DNA of 64,000 nucleotides from assembly GCF_014839805.1 (NCBI RefSeq), contig NC_051141.1, positions 15,694,777 through 15,758,776 on the forward strand, given 5' to 3'. Below the pieces are notes generated by a model. It did not search any database. It was not told the origin of the DNA and was given only the letters and a program-made list of their open reading frames with translations. The stretch's first letter is position 1, and each line of letters opens with the position of its first letter. Both the position numbers and the translations under genes were made by a program. This DNA is from Manduca sexta. Taxonomy: Eukaryota > Arthropoda > Insecta > Lepidoptera > Sphingidae. This document shows positions 13,516 through 25,432 of this stretch, one piece after another.

Positions 13516-13825
13516 CTAGCGACCCGCCCCGGCTTCGCACGGGTGCAATGCTGATACTAAATACACTACAGAAAAACTGTGAACGTTGTATATAAAAACA
13601 TAGCGGCCCACTCTGGCTTCGCACGGGTATAACATAACAAAATGACAGTATTTCTCCACTATTTAATGGATGTTATTATATATATAAACCTTCCTCTTGA
13701 ATCACTCTATCTATTAAAAAAACCGCATCAAAATCCGTTGCGTAGTTTTAAAGATTTAAGCATACCAAGGGGCATAGGGACAGAGAAAGCGACTTTGTTT
13801 TATACTATGTAGTTATGATGACCCT
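13516..13825 (+). mobile_element. LINE-derived 3' region
   Basis: ACTAGCGACCCGCCCCGGCT then TCGCACGGGTG, and further on AAATCCGTTGCGTAGTTTTA and AGGGACAGAGAAAGCGACTT. This sequence is widespread in insect genomes as a LINE tail. A short internal echo (CTGGCTTCGCACGGGT) lies at about 13615. Confidence 0.5.
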
Positions 13826-14280
13826 TTTTTCATATAATTAAGAATCAATTATAGATATGACTAGATTACTAACTCATCTCATTTATTTTCACGGATTAAT
13901 ACAGTAACAAACCTTTCCTTCAGAGTTGTCTATAATATTACGTAACAATGTTAAATGCATGTATTAATATATATGACACAGACTGGTTTAGTACATCAAA
14001 TTATTGCACTTACTAAATAAAAATTGTAGTGTATGCTGTTGAACTTAACACGGAAGGCAGTTAGTAACAAGTATTTCCTACATATTTAAAGTGAAAGACC
14101 TGAAAGGACTAAGTGTTTTTAGGAAATATTATTAGATTTTTATTAGTGCAAGTTAGGTTCCGGGTAAAGGGTCTATAAAGTTTCACAGCACCCTGATTAG
14201 CTAATGAATAGTTTACTTCCTAGAAATATGAAACATATACGGATTCCTTGTTAATTCGCTCCTGATCTGCAAGTCAGCAC

Positions 14281-14507
14281 GGCGCAGGCCCGTGCAAGCG
14301 GGTGCAGTGAGCCCCCGCACCTCGCGTCCCTGCTCGTAGCCCTTCGGTTTCATTCGGCTACCCTCAGTTTCCAGGGACAGTCGCATCTCTTATCTCGAAT
14401 CTCAGTACATCGCAATTCAGTTATCGGATGGAAAGTTGTCTAAGTCGCTTAAAAATAAAATAATTTGTTTGACAAGTACAGTCAGAGAATCGATCCTATG
14501 CAGCGTT
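14281..14507 (+). promoter_or_regulatory. CpG-rich island with initiator-like motifs and a donor site (possible promoter and 5' UTR exon)
   Basis: A GC-rich patch (about 14281-14345) is followed by initiator-like TCAGTT at 14363-14368 and 14417-14422. A donor-like GTT|GTAAGT exits at 14507. No coding frame is evident. It could be the 5' end of a plus-strand transcript such as the RRM gene, which needs an upstream start region. No TATA box or DPE was recognised. Confidence 0.3.
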
Positions 14508-15650
14508 GTAAGTATAATATTATGTAGTTTCTCAAACTTTAATGCAGTTTCTTTAAATTTTGGCGATAATTAGCTGTTGCACTGCGAATTTGTTTTCGAT
14601 TGATCGATCTTTCAATATTTCACGCGTGAAATATTTATATTGTGTATTAATTTTGTATATAATTAGTAATGCGAATCGCATTCAGTGTTTAATAATGATT
14701 ACAAACTTTATGCAAATTGCATTGCCAAAGTTTTAAGTACATGCATAATCTAATTGTTCTAAATTTCTTATTTTCCTAGGTAAAATATTTAAAATGTCCG
14801 GCATTTAGATTTAAACTATAATGGAAAAAGAAAGTGCGTCGAGAATGCAAAAAAGTATGTTTCAGTGAAACTAATTTAATATTATAGCGAAGGAAACTTC
14901 AGAAATGATTCATACAATTACATTATAGAAATAGTTTTAAATGCTGGTGTTCTAAATGTTTAACGGTTGATTTTTCAATTGACTTAATATAAATTTGTTA
15001 TTGAAATAAAATACATCATAAACAAATTAAAAATAACAAACGTGTGAATAAAATACATATTAACCAAATAAGTGTTGTATTGAGTGAAGTTATGATCTAA
15101 TAATAATTGAAAAATCAGCACAACATGCTTGTTTTCATTCGTGTCCGATAATCCCTAACATCTTTCAAGTAGTTACATCATTGCAACTAGAATTTGTGTC
15201 GTTTTTGAAGATTTTGAAAAAGTTTAATTAATATATTATAGCTTGCACAATCGTAAAAAATGTTTCTAAAAGAATTTTTAGTATGATGTGTTCGCGTAAC
15301 AATTGTGTTCTGAAAAATTCCGCCAATTCTTTATCTAGAATGTTCCGTAACGCGACAATCTCAAATTCCTTAAGCAGATACGCGAAGACGAAAATGTGAA
15401 CGAATTTTATGAAAGCATTTTAGCAGCATTTGCGGAGTAAAGAAAAATAAGTAATTTGCTTATTTCTTAAAGTGTTGTACAATTTTGTCGTAATGAGTTG
15501 CAAAGAAAAAAGACAATTTATACTTATCTATTTATACTTATACTCTACGCTAGTTTAGTACCTGCTTGCGTATTCAATTTAAATGAAATAAATTTAAATG
15601 TTAGATGTAATACGTAATAAGACTAATTCAGAAGGTGTTTAATATAAGAC

Positions 15651-15860
15651 ACCCGTTGGTGTAATTGTACTGCATGCGCGTTACGACAGCGTGCAATATT
15701 TGAGTTTTTCTGCTCAGTATTAGCCCGGAGTCTGGATTTTGTGTCCGATATGGCGATAGGCTCGCCTATCACATCATGGGACGGAACACGTATGGCGCAA
15801 AGTGGGTGCCCTGGTTTCGCCTCTGCATTCCCCTTGGGGATAAATGCGTGATATGTGTTT
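15651..15860 (+). repeat. tRNA-derived SINE, family B (truncated head)
   Basis: It contains TTTTTCTGCTCAGTATTAGC, CCGATATGGCGATAGGCTCG and GGGGATAAATGCGTGATATG. The box B region is deleted compared with the copy at 18712. Confidence 0.6.
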
Positions 15861-15929
15861 TTATATGTTTAATACAGGGTTGTATTATTTGCTAGGTATT
15901 GAGTTATATTGGCTAGGTACTTAGTTTGG

Positions 15930-16085
15930 TAATACTACCGCCCTAAGGTCTCGGATTCGAATGTTAAGCCGAGCAAAGTGATTTTACTACTGAGTAATAG
16001 TCTAGAATTGGTGCTTGGAATGACAATAGGCTCGCTCGTTCTCATATTTTAGACGGAATACAGACAAATAAATACTTAGGCGTAA
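15930..16085 (+). repeat. tRNA-like SINE fragment
   Basis: It has a GGATTCGAATGTTAAGCC box-B-like motif, then AGCAAAGTGATTT, and a diverged GACAATAGGCTCGCTCG that echoes the family-B body. It probably derives from the same SINE group. Confidence 0.35.
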
Positions 16086-16506
16086 AAGTTGCGTCTATGT
16101 CTTCGTCGTTGGGATTAATGGTGAACGTGTGCTTGTGTTCGTGGAAAAAATTCTTGAGAATAAAGGGAGTAAAAGTATGCAAAAAAAATTATGCGGTTTA
16201 TTAAATAATTTTATAGTTGATTTGATAATTGATGTTGTACAGATCTAGGCTTCACGCAGAAACTATCCAGACTGATAGTTGCTAATGATGCTCAAGCAAT
16301 TGTAATTAATAGTTCGATCAAAAACATTACTGGAGAAACTAATTGTTTTCAAAACGACACTATCAAGTAAACAATATTCTTACTCCACTAGTAGTTGAGG
16401 TATATAAAAGCCAACAGGAAACAAGGCAGTATTTAAAAAAGTCAGTTATAATATTTCAATTCTTTTAATATTTTATAAGCAAATAATATTAATCAATGAA
16501 AACAAA

Positions 16507-17000
16507 CTTTAATGGTGTAGGCAAACATCGTGAAGAAACCTGCATACCTGAGAAGTTGTCTATAGGAATTTGGAGGTTTTGTGAAGTCTACCAACCCGCA
16601 CTAGGCCAGCGTGGTCGACTAAGGCCTAATCCCTCTCAGTAGTAGAGGAGGCCCGTGCCCAGCAGTGGGACATACATACATACATACATACATAACATCA
16701 CGCATTTATCCCCGAAGGGGTATGCAGAGGCGCAACTAGTGCACCCACTTTTCGCCAAGTTTGTTCCGTCCCATGATGTGATAGGGGGCGAGCCTATCGC
16801 CATATCGGGCACAAATTCCAGACTCTGGGCTGATACTGAGCAGAAAAACCCAAATGTCACTTTGCCTAACCCGGGATTCGAACCCAGGACCTCAGAGCGC
16901 TGTCGTACCGGGCATGCAATACAACTACGCCACCGAGGCAGTCCGTCAGCAGAGCAGTGGGACAGTATAAAATAAAGCATTCATATTATTATTATTATTA
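16507..17000 (+). repeat. SINE-like repeat, family D, split by a nested SINE
   Basis: The 5' part (16507-16672) runs to CCCAGCAGTGGGACA. The remainder (16953-17000) resumes AGCAGTGGGACAGTATAAAA and ends in an ATT repeat. A minus-strand tRNA-derived SINE occupies the gap. Confidence 0.75.
16673..16952 (-). repeat. tRNA-derived SINE, family B, with target-site duplication
   Basis: On the minus strand the head is CTGCCTCGGTGGCGTAGTTG. Box B is GGGTTCGAATCCCGGG and the tail is (TATG)n. It is flanked by AGCAGTGGGACA at 16661-16672 and 16953-16964. It inserted into a family-D repeat. Open frames across it on both strands are not genes. Confidence 0.85.
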
Positions 17001-17120
17001 ACAAAGAGCTGGCAACATCGTTTTGTTTTCGCCTACCAATTAAAATATATAGTTAAATTGTTGTATTAAATAATGCTTAGGTACTATTTTCATAAATAGA
17101 ACTGCGGACTACATGATTAT

Positions 17121-17480
17121 ACAGGGTCATTTTGACGATGCATTTCTAAATGAAAACATATAGTCATCTTCACCGTTGCTGACATTGTACATACCAAAAA
17201 TTATCAATTAATAACTAATATTTTCACGAAAAAATCTGTTTTAGTTTTTATTTTTTTTAATCATTTTTTAGTTTAATGCGAATATGTGCGTGAGTGTATT
17301 TCTGGCTTAAAATATGATCTTGCCACTGCAATTAATATTATTAAAGTAGTAGTAGTTGCTTAAGGGCACGTAAAATTAAAATTACTTTTTAATAAAAAGT
17401 ATTATTTTATTTTGTTCGAAACTCCACTTTTTTATTTTACATCTACAGCTGAAGTAATTTATTGTAAAGTGTTATTTGAT
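17121..17480 (+). mobile_element. MITE, family A (right end not resolved)
   Basis: It opens with ACAGGGTCATTTTGACGATG and shares long internal stretches with the copy at 3891-4290 (for example TTTAATGCGAATATG and TAAAGTGTTATTTG). The right inverted repeat seems lost. Confidence 0.65.
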
Positions 17481-18221
17481 GATTACAAATAACTTATATG
17501 ATATTGTAAAAAGTCTGATATGATAATAAGCTCTCAATTTCAAACATAAGTAAGAGATAAGAAATCCTCAGTTTCTTGTCATTGTGACAAATTATACCTT
17601 TATTTATTTTTAAAAGTTTGATATTCTTAAAGCTTTTTTCAGAATCAGGCCGGCTAAAACGAAAATAAATAGTTTGGATTCGATTTATTTTTTATAATAA
17701 CCGTATATAGGTCAGCCAAGCTTTCGCTCGTGAAAGTTTTATTGTGTTGTTCTAATTTCATAACAGAATATACAAATGTTGATACTTGTAATATAATAAA
17801 CCCCAGGGGCAAAGTAAATACGGTTTTACCTTCAAGTAAATTGTTACTTACCTCGGAATAGTCCATTCTCGAACAGGATATAGATAATAACCGCTATTTT
17901 TAATAAGGTGACTTTTAATAAGGTGTGAATATACCGTGACGAGCCACGACATTGTAACTAGCCGATTTAATTTAATCGATAAATCAGACACTAATTATCG
18001 ATCAATTCCACATTGTCGAAATTGATTCAATTATTTTTTTGTTTTGATTTAGATAATTATTTATTGTTAGTTATTTGTTTTGTTCATAAACTGTATTTAA
18101 TAATTATAAGCATTAGTTGTACGCAGTAGTTTTCTAGACAAAACAAACTTCGTTAACATTTTCGTAAGAAAATATTGACTATAAGGAATCATGTACTTTT
18201 TTGGTTAATAATAGCAACCCT

Positions 18222-18510
18222 GTATTATAAATACTGCCCTACTGCTGAGCACCGGCCTCCTGTACTGAGAGGGATTAGGCTTTAGTCCACCACGTTGGCC
18301 TAGTGCGGTGTTCACACACCCTCAAAATTTCTTTAGAGAATTTCTCAGGTGTGCAAGTTACTTCACGATGTTTTCTTTCACCGTTAAAGCAAGTGCTAAT
18401 TCACAAAGAATACACACATAATTTTTTGAAAAATCAGAGGTGCGTGCCCTCGGGATTTGATCCTGCGGACATTCGTTCATTCGCGGCTTCGCCCGAATGA
18501 ATAGCCTTTC
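18222..18510 (-). repeat. SINE-like repeat, family D, inverted copy with tRNA-like head
   Basis: Read on the minus strand it holds GGATCAAATCCCGAGGGC (a box-B-like element), then the family core CACTAGGCCAACGTGGTGGA, and ends near AATACAGGGTTGC. This copy retains more of the 5' head than the others. Confidence 0.6.
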
Positions 18511-18711
18511 TCGTTACAAAAGTCTCACTGTAACAAAAAAACTATTATTTCCAATCGGAGCAAAATACCGGAGTAGAATATTTAAGAATAGAATAGAATA
18601 GAATATTTAGAATATTTAATTCCGGACGTAGTCTACCCATATGACAATTTTCATCCAAACCCGTTCAGTTATTTCTGCATTTACTTTTAACAAACATATA
18701 GACATTTTGAC

Positions 18712-18974
18712 TGCCTCGGTGGCGTAGTTGTATTGCACGTCCGGTACAATAGCGCTCTGAGGTCCTGGGTTCGAATCCCGGGTCGGGCAAAGTGATATTT
18801 GGGTTTTTCTGCTCGGTATCAGCCCGGAGTCTGGAATTTGTGCCCGATATGGCGATAGGCTCGCCCCCTATCACATCATGGGACGGAACATACTTGGCGA
18901 AAAGTGGGTGCCCTAGTTGCGCCTCTGCATACCCTTTCGGGGATAAAATGCGTGATGTTATGTATGTATGTATG
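18712..18974 (+). repeat. tRNA-derived SINE, family B, full length with 13-bp target-site duplication
   Basis: The head is TGCCTCGGTGGCGTAGTTG (A box) and the B box is GGTTCGAATCC at 18768-18778. The body holds GATATGGCGATAGGCTCGCC and the tail is (TATG)n. It is flanked by TAGACATTTTGAC at 18699-18711 and 18975-18987. The intact duplication implies a fairly recent insertion. Confidence 0.88.
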
Positions 18975-20439
18975 TAGACATTTTGACATAAAGTCACATT
19001 TATAATATTAGTAAGATATTATTAAATGAGCTGTCTATATTAAATTTGTATTTCTTAGAAGCAATATTGTTATTTCATTTAAATAAGCGTATCATATACT
19101 CCACCTGCCTAAAACAAAACAATCATTTTCCTTACTTACCTTACTAATATTATGAATGTATTTTTATGGAAATATTTAATTGTTTGTTAGAAATAAGTGC
19201 AGTTACCGCTGAATAGATTTGGATAAAATTTCGTACATAGGTACCCATGTACTGTATTATTTCAAATTATAGTACAATTAATACATTTTTGCTCAGTCCG
19301 GCATTCTGTCGCTCCGTTGTTTACACTCGTTGAATTGGGGTAAGGAAGGTGAAGGAATGATTTATAGTCTGCGCGTGCTCAATGAGAACCCGTGGTGGTC
19401 ACAGGCCGTAGCGAACTGCCCTCACTCCCTCGGCCAACCAATAGGGGTATCCCAAGATCAAGACACGACCCATTCTACTAAGACTCCTTACTATCCTAGG
19501 ATTAACCGGTTTTAGGGTACAAGTAAATATTAATGGTCGTAAATATTCTATCACGTTTCGGTGATGTTAATTACGTGGAATGCATATCAGTCTTACTTAT
19601 AAACTTGTTTGAGCGTTAATAGGTGATTAAGACTTGCTTAAATAACTATCAAAAATATCATCGGTTTCCTAGTTTAAAACTTATTATGAGACAAAATGGC
19701 GGGTTTTGAGTTTGACTTATAGCTGCTTAAGTAAATTTGTGTTTTAACCAAGCATAGCTTTGCGAAATTTTTATAAGTAAAACTGTCTATGTTACGGAGT
19801 CTGCACCATAGAGAATTATTAACATAGTAGACATTAGACACTAGGAACATCAACCGCTTTGCTTAGATGTATGAGCATAATTATCAACAAGAGTATTAAA
19901 TTAGATACCTAAATATCCATTTCGTATAGGTACATAGAAATGCTGGTTGAATAAAAAAGTACAAATGCATGCTTTAAAGGAGAATGCCCAGATCTGTCAC
20001 AGACTTGAAAGGGAGTGCATTGTGCGTTTATCCATAATTTACGATTTTTTTGAAAATCGTGCCTTTTTCTTAATAATTGACAATATTTGAATTTCGCCAT
20101 ATTGGATGCTGTTGACTACGATATTCCTGTTAACAGTCTAGCATAGAAGTTAGAGTAAGTGATCGTATTTAATAATTATCATAAAATATTGATATTTGCG
20201 AAAGTCTTGCAAATTATAATTGTTGAAAAAACAGATCAATATTATATGAACTTGTGTCTTTAAAATTATAATATTATGCAGAAATAAGACGTATAATTAT
20301 TTTACAATTATTGTGACACCGTTTACATTATTTGGCATAATACATTCCTAACGTTATATCACAGTAGCAGTATTTTTATTTTTAATTTTGTTGAAGTTGA
20401 TCATCTAAATAATTAATAATTATCAGTTATCACATAACG

Positions 20440-20645
20440 CTTTAACGGTGAAGGAAAACATCGCGAGGAAACCTGCACATCTGAGAAGTTCTCTATAGGA
20501 ATTTCGTAAGTGTGTGAAGTCTACCAATCCGCACTAGGCCAGCGTGGTGGACTAAGGCCTAATCCCTCTCAGTAGTAGAGAGGAGGCCCGTGCTCAGCAG
20601 TGGGCAAGTATGTATACAGGGCTGATATTATTATTATTATAATAG
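20440..20645 (+). repeat. SINE-like repeat, family D
   Basis: It begins AACGGTGAAGGAAAACATCG and holds the GGCCAGCGTGGTGGACTAAG core. It ends in CAGGGCTGATATTATTATTA. Confidence 0.7.
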
Positions 20646-20999
20646 TTATCACATTACCACTCCCTAAGGTATATTTACCTTTATTCAAAATTAATCTCAA
20701 CATGACTAATTGTACGAAAACTCACACTTAAAAAAAGATTTTTATTTTATTTGAACATACCATACTCCTTTTATTGCGTGTGTAATTTATACTTACTATA
20801 CTGGAAGGACTCCCATTAGTTTGTCCACGGGACGGATGCACGGAAGAGTATACTCTTTTTATTACGTAAATAAAACTTGATCCATTATTAGGTTAGCAAT
20901 ACATAAATAACAAGTAACCATTGCAAATACACAATAAACATTATTTCCTGAATTGTGCAAGCCTGTAATCGTAGAAAGAGAAAACGGCACAAAATCTAT

Positions 21000-21270
21000 T
21001 TAGGACATTCCACCGCCTCGTTACATTTCCTTAGCGTGAACAATGGGACCAGCGTGGTTTAAGTGGCCCACCATAAAGGCGGGGTGAAAGAGAGCTAAAG
21101 TTAAATAATCCACGCGGATCGGTCGGGGGCGGGTAAGACGGCGGTATGGCGCGGTCGACTCATTCAACAAGTCGCGCGACCCGCCCCCGCAGTACGTTTT
21201 GTTCCGCTGCCCGCCGATCCCGTCAAGTCGAAAGTCATGGCGCGCAACATCCTACGCGAAAAATAAAAAA
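21000..21270. promoter_or_regulatory. CpG-rich island with inverted GC boxes
   Basis: An 11-bp GC-box-like CGGGGGCGGGT (21124-21134) has its exact inverted copy in ACCCGCCCCCG (21179-21189), with CG-dense sequence between them. It is the most GC-rich non-exonic block in the left half of the window. It lies 3 kb upstream of the RRM gene. It may be a promoter or a fragment of a GC-rich repeat. Confidence 0.3.
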
Positions 21271-22089
21271 AACGCCTTCAAAAACCGCATAACGTCGGTG
21301 CGTTATTTAAATTGATCAATGCTGTCATTTACGCAGCTTGGATAGCAGTGGCAGTATGGTATGGATTGGTACAAGTGATGGTTATTTATCTAACAGCCCA
21401 CAAAAAACGAAATTTGACGAATACGAAATAGGTTTACTAGCATAGAAATTAATGAGTAGAAGCATTTTTTAATTTGTTGAGCTATTTTTGGCGCTGATTG
21501 TTCATAGTGTTAGGATCCAGACCCAGCGGTCGCTCATCTTTTGCAATTGGGCACCCGCCTAAACTTCGGGGGTCGTAAAGCTGGTGACCCTCGCATAAAA
21601 GTCCAAACTGTGTGACTGGAAGTGGTTGTAAACTCACTTTCCCTGTAATAACGAGGATTAGGTTGCAACACGACTTCATAGCAATTTATTCTAAAGAAAT
21701 TCTTAACTTATTTAGTTACCTTGGTTCCCTACGACATATTTTGATTTCAGTTTAAAGAAATATTAAACATCAAATATCATTCTTGAATAATGATGATGAT
21801 GATATTAGTTCCTTTTGAATTTCAAAAACAAGGCACATAAATCTAAATTCAATAATAAAAATAAAAGTATAAAATAGGGACAAAACACATAACCACAATA
21901 ATAGTTGTCACTGTTATTGTTATCGTCAGGTCGTCCAATTCCGTCCATGAGGCCGAATTCGTTTTTTGCAATAACAAGATTTCTAATCAAAGCACAGCTT
22001 TGATAACAATACAGGTAAAAGAGAATAAAATCTCCTATTTATCTATAAAACCATATCCGTAATTAACAACAGACAGTTATTACCATCCT

Positions 22090-22690
22090 ATGACATCCCC
22101 GAGGGACTCTGCAAGTGGAACACCAGCTTTCCGTATGGCCGGGGTATTGAGATCGTTTCCGACGCCTGTAGCTCTATGCTATAATCCACTGCTGGCAAAC
22201 AGAACGTCCCTTGGCGCGCAGTTGTCTGAAGTCGGAAAATCTCGAAGGCAAGCGTCAGAATGGGGTGAAAGGCATATCATCGAATTCAATTCATCATGGT
22301 GCCCCAGTTTCAAGAGATTTCTCTCACATGTCAAATATCATTGGCATCGAAATCTCAAGTGACGTCCAGTTTAGGAGTCATTTGGAGCGCAAATCCAAAC
22401 TGACAGATCTTAAACGCAGACTGACGCTATACAAAACGCAAATCAAGCTGCAAGTACAGTACTGCTCAAACTTCCTGACAGAGGCCCGCAAATAGTTGCT
22501 TAACCCTCATGCTAAACGATTTCGTACAAAGATATGCACTTTGCAACGTCGATGATCCCAATCGAATGGACTGGGTGGTTTTAAAAGCATTTTAACGGCA
22601 TACGTACAAACTTTGGAAAGGACTTCCTTCATCAGTTTTTCAGGAGAGCCATGACTCGTCCTTTCTTAGATAAAGCTTAAAAAAATGCAC
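22090..22690 (+). pseudogene. Degenerate LINE (R1/Jockey-like) reverse-transcriptase C-terminal fragment
   Basis: In shifted plus-strand frames the text includes GIEISSDVQFRSHLERKSKL, RLTLYKTQIKLQVQYCS and LWKGLPSSVFQESHDSSF. This order (SSDVQFRSHL...KSKL, LYK.Q....V.YCS, LW..LPSSVF) is the C-terminal end of an insect non-LTR reverse transcriptase. Frameshifts and stops break it, and no endonuclease part is present. Confidence 0.7.
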
Positions 22691-24302
22691 ACCTCTCAGT
22701 AAGTAACGGCTTGACTTAGTCTTAAGGCATAATGGGTAATTTAGCTACGGAAATTACAATTAATGAAATTAGTAAAACCTATATTTTCATAACAATCTGT
22801 ATTTGAACCACACTGGTCCCAATGTAACATCTTTCTCTCCATTGATATCATCTCATTTCTTTTCCCTATTCCCGTATCGCTAGATGCAAATGCTATTAGG
22901 AAAACTCCAAAATAACATTTTCTAACAGTATTGTGACTTGATAAGGGTTTAACGCAGTTTCAGTCAGTTTTATCTTAAAAGCCTTTGAAATAGGCAGTAC
23001 AAGATTCTTAACTATTATTATTCTATTGATTCAAACCCTTAATACCGAGATTTTGTATTTGAAAATGCGAGCTTGGAAGAAACTTTGGAACTATTTAATT
23101 ATGTTTAAACGTATAGACTGATAGAGTCGTGTGGCCGAATAAGTAAAATAGGAACTTAGGAGAGTTTAGGACAAAATCCGGAAGTCCTCAGGCACTGCTG
23201 CGTTCTTTAATCTTTATATACTTTTTAATTATAGTTGTTTTATATATTTTAAAATCGTAAACGTTTTGAAGTAGGAATCTATTTGTATTTCATTTATTTG
23301 TATTCCACTCGACTTGATTATTGCCACCTAATGTTGCTTCGAGGCACGTGTCAGCAGAACTTGGGCTTACGACATGTTCCACATTTACTCTAGGCACTAT
23401 ATCCCCTACAGCTAATGAAAAAATTGTACGACGCCAAACTTATCAATTTATACAATCAGCCTAAAAATTCACTACCTCAGTCGGTATTAATCCAGGACAT
23501 ATTCTACCAGTGTTTTTTTTTGTGTTTACTTCCAATGACCACAAATATCTAAACATTTTCACAAACATTCGTCTTAGTAATGCTAATAAAAGTAAGATTA
23601 TTTTGAATAATTTGACCTGGAAACTCGTAAACCCACAGGACATCGTTCAATGTACTAGCCGGCTAAGAAACCCCGAAAAACTCCATGAGTTGATCAGCCG
23701 TCCCACTATAAAGCTCAACTGGCCAGTCAACTCAAATTCGCTCATCGCATTATCATATACTTGTTTCCGTAGTTGTAGTCTGGTTTAGTAGCTTTATTTT
23801 ATTCACTTCGCTATGAACAACTGTGGCTGTAAAGTTTGTTGCAAGTAACGCTCGGGTCGCGTAATTTCTTATTAAGTAACTGTTATTAAAAGCAACAATA
23901 CATTTACTGCAACAGGTGCAAGGCAAACCTCCTCATTCACGCCGTTAAAGGTTATGACATATGCTGCGCACGACAACGCGACTATGTAAGAGCTCAACCA
24001 AATACAGTTTAGCCCCTACATTTGTCAAATTTACTGCATTTTGATTGGCGAGGCGGGTGATGGTGTCCAAATCCAATAATTATTATAGTGTATTAGCCGC
24101 AGTATACGTAAGGTCCTAGATCGTACTTGTCACAATCCTTAATACCACGCACGTCACTATACCTTATAGCATATTCACTACTACTCGAAATTATTAAGAA
24201 TCACACACGGCATCGTCATTAGAATTGTACTTAGAATTGAACCTATCATCAGGTTTAACGTCATTCCTAGCAGTGTACCCAGCGACATCCGTGCCGGAAC
24301 AA
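22691..24302. other. No exon recognised upstream of the RRM gene
   Basis: The frame of the RRM gene is open back to 24198, where a weak AG could be an acceptor. Frames at 23461-23788 on both strands are not convincing. Confidence 0.4.
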
Positions 24303-25432
24303 ATGACAGCACCGACTCCGTGGCCCATTCCGGCGGGAAACAATATTGCAGCAGTAACGACAAATCAGACGGCTAATAATTTGGTATGGACCCTAACACC
24401 GAGCCGGGTGACAAACACAGTGACCACCGTAGTATCTAATTGGACGGCGGAATCAGAGTCCAGGGAGGCAGCTAACCGGACTACAAACACGGCGTCCAAT
24501 GCGGCATCTAACCGATCAAACTCACGGTCAAGGCGAGACAGAAATGGTGCGTTCACCACACCATCTCACCGATCCACAGACTCAGGGTCAAGGCGAGTGA
24601 GAAACATGCCATATACCCCTGCGTCTAATAGGGTGCCAATCCCAATGACTAACGGGGCTGGAAACGCGACGGCATCAAATGCCACAACTAACGGAATGGC
24701 AAACACGATAAAACATCCGACAACGGCCCCAGAGCCGCGCCAGTCGGTGAATATACCAGTGGTGAAAATAGAGCAACGCCCATCGCCGCCTGTACCCACA
24801 GTAAATCTAAGCTCACCCGTATTACCACATTTGCCCACGGAAAACCCGGAGTCAAGCCGGTTACCTAACAGAACAGACTTAACAGCACAGAATGTGGATT
24901 CCAATCAGCGGTCAAACTTGCCCGCAGCTAGTCAGGAGTCACGCTCGTTGCCGCAGAATACAATAAATAATCAATTTTCTAACCAACCAGTGTTAAACTT
25001 GAATTCAACTCCATTACCACAATATCCAATAGGAAATGTACCGATGTTTAACCCCAACCGGTATCTGGTACACCCGCCGGCCCCCTGGACCACGTATCTA
25101 GCGCCGCAGCCACTCAGTTTCAACCATCTGTTACTGCCTTACCCGGCGCAGCAGCTGGTCACATACGAACCAACTAGGCACAGCTCTCGAGCGGCACAGT
25201 ATTCCCACTTGGTAAACCCTTATGTGTTGCCCTGGACAAACCCACACCACAATAGCAACGTCAGAAGAATACCTGGGTCATTCGCCTGCCAGCACTGTGA
25301 CGTCACATCAAATTTAGGCTGCCCACTTTCCTATAACCACAACAGACCGACTAATTCCTGCTTATACGTCTGCGACATTAGCGGCGAGCCTCTACATGTC
25401 ACATACTACTGGCTTATCCATTTATTTAAGAG
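24303..25432 (+). CDS. Exon 1 (known part) of the RRM gene: N/P/S/T-rich region and first half of RRM
   Basis: The open frame without stops runs 24198-25484, far longer than expected by chance in this AT-rich DNA. Translation past 25432 gives an unrelated tail that reads as intron. The start is taken at ATG 24303, the first in frame. An earlier TTG at 24225 or a splice acceptor near 24198 cannot be excluded. Antisense open frames at 24365-24559 and 24566-24904 are shadows. Confidence 0.8.

Larger units (their letters stand above)
12009..14280. other. No gene seen between repeats
   Basis: Outside the SINE at 12855 and the LINE fragments at 13255 and 13516 nothing is recognisable. The CG-richer stretch 12480-12740 has no open frame of note. 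Confidence 0.45.
14508..16506. other. No gene seen between repeats
   Basis: AT-rich. It may be the intron of a transcript starting in the 14.3 kb island. SINE pieces lie at 15651 and 15930. Confidence 0.45.
17481..22089. other. No gene seen outside the listed repeats and the GC-rich island
   Basis: AT-rich except for 19310-19510 and 21482-21680, whose 60-65 codon frames have no recognisable features and may be repeat-derived. Confidence 0.45.

Noticed and set aside
16636..16980. Overlapping open frames on both strands
   Set aside because: They lie wholly in a tRNA-derived SINE nested in another repeat.
18711..18790. tRNA-like A and B boxes
   Set aside because: They belong to the SINE head. 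No cloverleaf with a clean acceptor stem was seen, so no tRNA gene is called.
18665..18997. 110-codon minus-strand frame
   Set aside because: It is the antisense of the SINE at 18712-18974.
24365..24904. Minus-strand open frames within the RRM gene
   Set aside because: Antisense shadows of the plus-strand coding exon.
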